Of a DNA stretch of 64,000 bases, positions 61,109 to 64,000 are shown piece after piece (the stretch's first letter is position 1; each line of letters opens with the position of its first letter). The position numbers were made by a program, and so were the translations under genes. The notes beneath the pieces were generated by a model. It was given only the letters and a program-made list of their open reading frames with translations. It had not been told where the DNA came from and did no database searches. The stretch is from Streptomyces cavernae (GTDB lineage: Bacteria > Actinomycetota > Actinomycetes > Streptomycetales > Streptomycetaceae). The DNA is taken from positions 62,001 through 126,000 of the forward strand of contig NZ_ML137711.1 of assembly GCF_004023625.1 (NCBI RefSeq). Direction: 5' to 3'.

Positions 61109-62533
61109 TCATGCCGGACGCTCGTCCTCGTCGCTTGCCCCGCCCGTCACTTCGGCAAGCCTCTCGCTCGCGGCGGCCTTCTGTTCGGCAAGTCTGCGGT
61201 GTTCGGCAGCCTTGCGCTCGTGGATCTGGGCCATCCGAAGGTGGTACTCCGGGTCGTCCATCTCGTACACGTCCGGGACGCCGTCCTCGTCCTCGTCGCG
61301 CTCCTCGGCCTCCCACAGCCTGCGGTACTTCCCGTTGCGCAGCTTGAGCAGGACGCTCGCCGCGAGGGCCGCGAGGAGGGAGCCGGTCAGGACGGCCGCC
61401 TTGACCTGGTCGGTGAGGGCCGGGTCGCCGTCGAAGGCGAGTTCACCGATGAGCAGCGAGACGGTGAAGCCGATCCCGGCCAGTGAGGCGACCGCGAAGA
61501 CGTCCGGCCAGGCGAGATCCTCGCTGAGCGACGCCCTGGTGAAGCGGGCGGTCAGCCAGGTCCCGCCGAAGATGCCGACCGTCTTGCCGACGACCAGGCC
61601 GAGGACGACCCCGAGGGTCTCGGGCCGGTGGAACACATCGGCGAGCGCGCCCCCGGAGATCGCGACTCCTGCACTGAACAGCGCGAACAGGGGAACGGCC
61701 AGACCCGCTGACAGCGGTCGTACGAGATGTTCGATGCGCTCGCCGGGGGAGCGCTCCTCGTCCTCGTGCCGGTGGCAGCGCAGCATCAGCCCCATGGCGA
61801 CGCCCGCGATGGTGGCGTGGATGCCGCTGTTGTACATCAGTCCCCAGATCACCAGTCCGAGCGGGACGTACAGATACCAGCCGCCGATGCCCTTGCGCAG
61901 CAGCAGCCAGAAGACGGCGAGGCACGCCGCGGCGCCGCCGAGCGCGGCGAAGTTCAGATCGGAGGTGAAGAAGATCGCGATGATCAGGATCGCGAAGAGG
62001 TCGTCGACGACGGCGAGGGTGAGCAGGAAGGCACGCAGGGCGGACGGCAGCGATGTGCCGATCACGGCGAGGACGGCGAGTGCGAAGGCGATGTCGGTCG
62101 CGGTGGGGACGGCCCAGCCGGCCAGGGAGCCACCGCCGGTGACGTTGGTGAGGGTGTAGACGATCGCCGGTGCGGCCATTCCGCAGAGCGCGGCGACGAC
62201 CGGGAGCGCGGCTGCCCTCGGATCCCTGAGATCACCGGCGACGAGCTCGCGCTTGAGTTCGATGCCGGCGACGAAGAAGAAGATCGCGAGGAGCCCGTCG
62301 GCGGCCCAGTGTTCGACGGAGAGATCCAGGCCGAGTGCGGCCGGGCCGACGTGGAAGTCCCGGACCGTCTCGTAGCTCTCCTTGAGCGGGGTGTTCGCCC
62401 AGACCAGTGCGGCGACGGCGGCGAGCAGGAGCAGTACGCCGCCGACGGTCTCGGTCCGCAGCGCATCCGCGACGAAGTTGCGCTCGGGGAGCGAGAGTCG
62501 GCCGAATGCCTTGCGGTGACTGGGGCGGGTCAC
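61109..62533 (-). CDS. nhaA: Na+/H+ antiporter NhaA
   Basis: 474 residues from a GTG. About 11-12 transmembrane segments: GGVLLLLAAVAALVWANTPL, AADGLLAIFFFVAGIELKRELVAGDLRD (NhaA signature), WAVPTATDIAFALAVLAVIG (the conserved TDIAFxL), LLTLAVVDDLFAILIIAIF with the two essential adjacent Asp, and GIGFTVSLLIGELAF. A hydrophilic C-terminal extension of about 80 residues (EAEERDEDEDGVPDVYEMDDPEYH ... ) is acidic and specific to actinobacteria. It exchanges two H+ for one Na+ for pH and sodium homeostasis. Core gene adjacent to acs in Streptomyces. Confidence 0.93.
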   Translation of the reverse strand: MTRPSHRKAFGRLSLPERNFVADALRTETVGGVLLLLAAVAALVWANTPLKESYETVRDFHVGPAALGLDLSVEHWAADGLLAIFFFVAGIELKRELVAGDLRDPRAAALPVVAALCGMAAPAIVYTLTNVTGGGSLAGWAVPTATDIAFALAVLAVIGTSLPSALRAFLLTLAVVDDLFAILIIAIFFTSDLNFAALGGAAACLAVFWLLLRKGIGGWYLYVPLGLVIWGLMYNSGIHATIAGVAMGLMLRCHRHEDEERSPGERIEHLVRPLSAGLAVPLFALFSAGVAISGGALADVFHRPETLGVVLGLVVGKTVGIFGGTWLTARFTRASLSEDLAWPDVFAVASLAGIGFTVSLLIGELAFDGDPALTDQVKAAVLTGSLLAALAASVLLKLRNGKYRRLWEAEERDEDEDGVPDVYEMDDPEYHLRMAQIHERKAAEHRRLAEQKAAASERLAEVTGGASDEDERPA

Positions 62534-62660
62534 GGGGAGGACCTCCGGTCGTTGTCGACTGTCGCAGCGAGGGGTCGCTGACTGCGTTGCCGACCAGACT
62601 TCCCGGCGCGCCCTGAGCTAGGCAGTTTACCGGATCATGACTTGTATGCTTCGGCCTTTT

Positions 62661-62868
62661 CCCGGCGAAAGGGGCACCCGGCTTCCGGCGAAGGGGGCGC
62701 CGGGCTTCCGACGGCAGGCCACCCGGCTTCCGGTGAAAGGGGCGCCGGGCTTCCGACGGCAGGCCACCCGGCTTCCGGTGAAAGGGGCGCCCGGCTTCCG
62801 ACGGCAGGCCACCCGGCTTCCGGTGCAAGGAGCGCCCGGCTTCCGGCGAGGTGGCATCCGGCTTCCGA
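62661..62868. repeat. 45-bp tandem repeat downstream of acs
   Basis: Three complete units start at 62703, 62748 and 62793 (GGCTTCCGACGGCAGGCCAC then CCGGCTTCCGGTGAAAGGGGCGCC), with degenerate partial units on both sides. Each unit is itself two related halves of about 22 bp. Apart from this array, the terminator and the nhaA promoter, the 62534-62945 gap has no gene. Confidence 0.8.
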
Positions 62869-62907
62869 CGGCAGGGGCACCCGGCGCGTTGCCGGGTGCC
62901 CCTGCCG
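62869..62907. terminator. 17-bp perfect hairpin, terminator of acs
   Basis: CGGCAGGGGCACCCGGC (62869-62885), loop GCGTT, GCCGGGTGCCCCTGCCG (62891-62907). It lies 39 bp after the acs stop on the minus strand. Confidence 0.8.
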
Positions 62908-62945
62908 ATGCGGTGTCGCCTTCAGCCCTCTTCAGTCAGTCCTTT

Positions 62946-64000
<1,055 letters not shown>

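Noticed and set aside
62703..62837. CRISPR array
   Set aside because: The 45-bp units are directly tandem without spacers.

Overview
The window is high-GC actinobacterial DNA and looks like Streptomyces: GTG/TTG starts are common, a WblA-type WhiB protein is present, and the right third has a gene order I recognise from memory as the Streptomyces wblA-arsA-nth-nhaA-acs neighbourhood. It divides at a tRNA-Pro(CGG) gene (41111-41184, minus strand). Everything left of the tRNA is accessory. Everything right of it reads as conserved chromosomal core.

Left part, 1-10.7 kb: two ribosomal-peptide (RiPP) clusters sit back to back. The first (2491-8310, plus strand) is an FxLD-type class I lanthipeptide cluster: a 67-residue precursor, full-length LanB dehydratase, LanC cyclase and the FxLD-system PIMT-like methyltransferase. 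It is preceded by the end of an XRE/TPR regulator, a 2H phosphoesterase, an anti-sigma-type ATPase and two small genes. The second (10722-8388, minus strand) is a radical-SAM cyclophane cluster: a 67-residue precursor with a C-terminal HAAS...WPWPL segment, an rSAM/SPASM maturase, a GNAT acyltransferase and a small Cys-rich protein. It resembles the HaaA/rSAM/HaaN group of cyclophane RiPPs.

10.9-19.2 kb: assorted accessory genes. These are a membrane-anchored NB-ARC/TPR protein, a PH-domain protein of unknown role, a PIG-L deacetylase broken at a G8 tract, a DUF317 protein, a small CxxC protein and a lipoprotein.

19.4-30.5 kb: a mobilizable or integrated element. It carries a ParB-like protein, MobA-type relaxase, MobC, a DUF2637 membrane protein, a winged-helix replication-type protein with an iteron-like array inside its gene, a decayed large serine recombinase, an XRE regulator with palindromic operator-like sites, an excisionase-like protein and a tyrosine integrase that carries a LacI-type helix-turn-helix insert. 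I see no TraB/FtsK-type translocase, so self-transfer is not supported by the window.

30.6-40.9 kb: a defence-like island between the integrase and the tRNA. It holds a type IV phosphorothioate-dependent HNH endonuclease, a DUF4041/GIY-YIG coiled-coil protein, two tail-to-tail overlapping unknown genes, and a 1531-residue sacsin-like GHKL ATPase with a C-terminal DUF3883 domain.

41.2-64 kb (core): frameshifted Pr6Pr membrane protein, metallophosphoesterase, YqeY, class A PBP, wblA, two ArsA-family ATPases, DUF4177, RidA-like protein, NUDIX, metallo-beta-lactamase fold hydrolase, nucleotidyltransferase, Crp, endonuclease III with a histone-like tail, NUDIX CoA pyrophosphatase, MarP-type protease, alpha/beta hydrolase, phage-holin-like membrane protein, NhaA and the 3' part of acs. 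Several intergenic stretches here hold tandem or low-complexity GC-rich repeats and strong hairpins.
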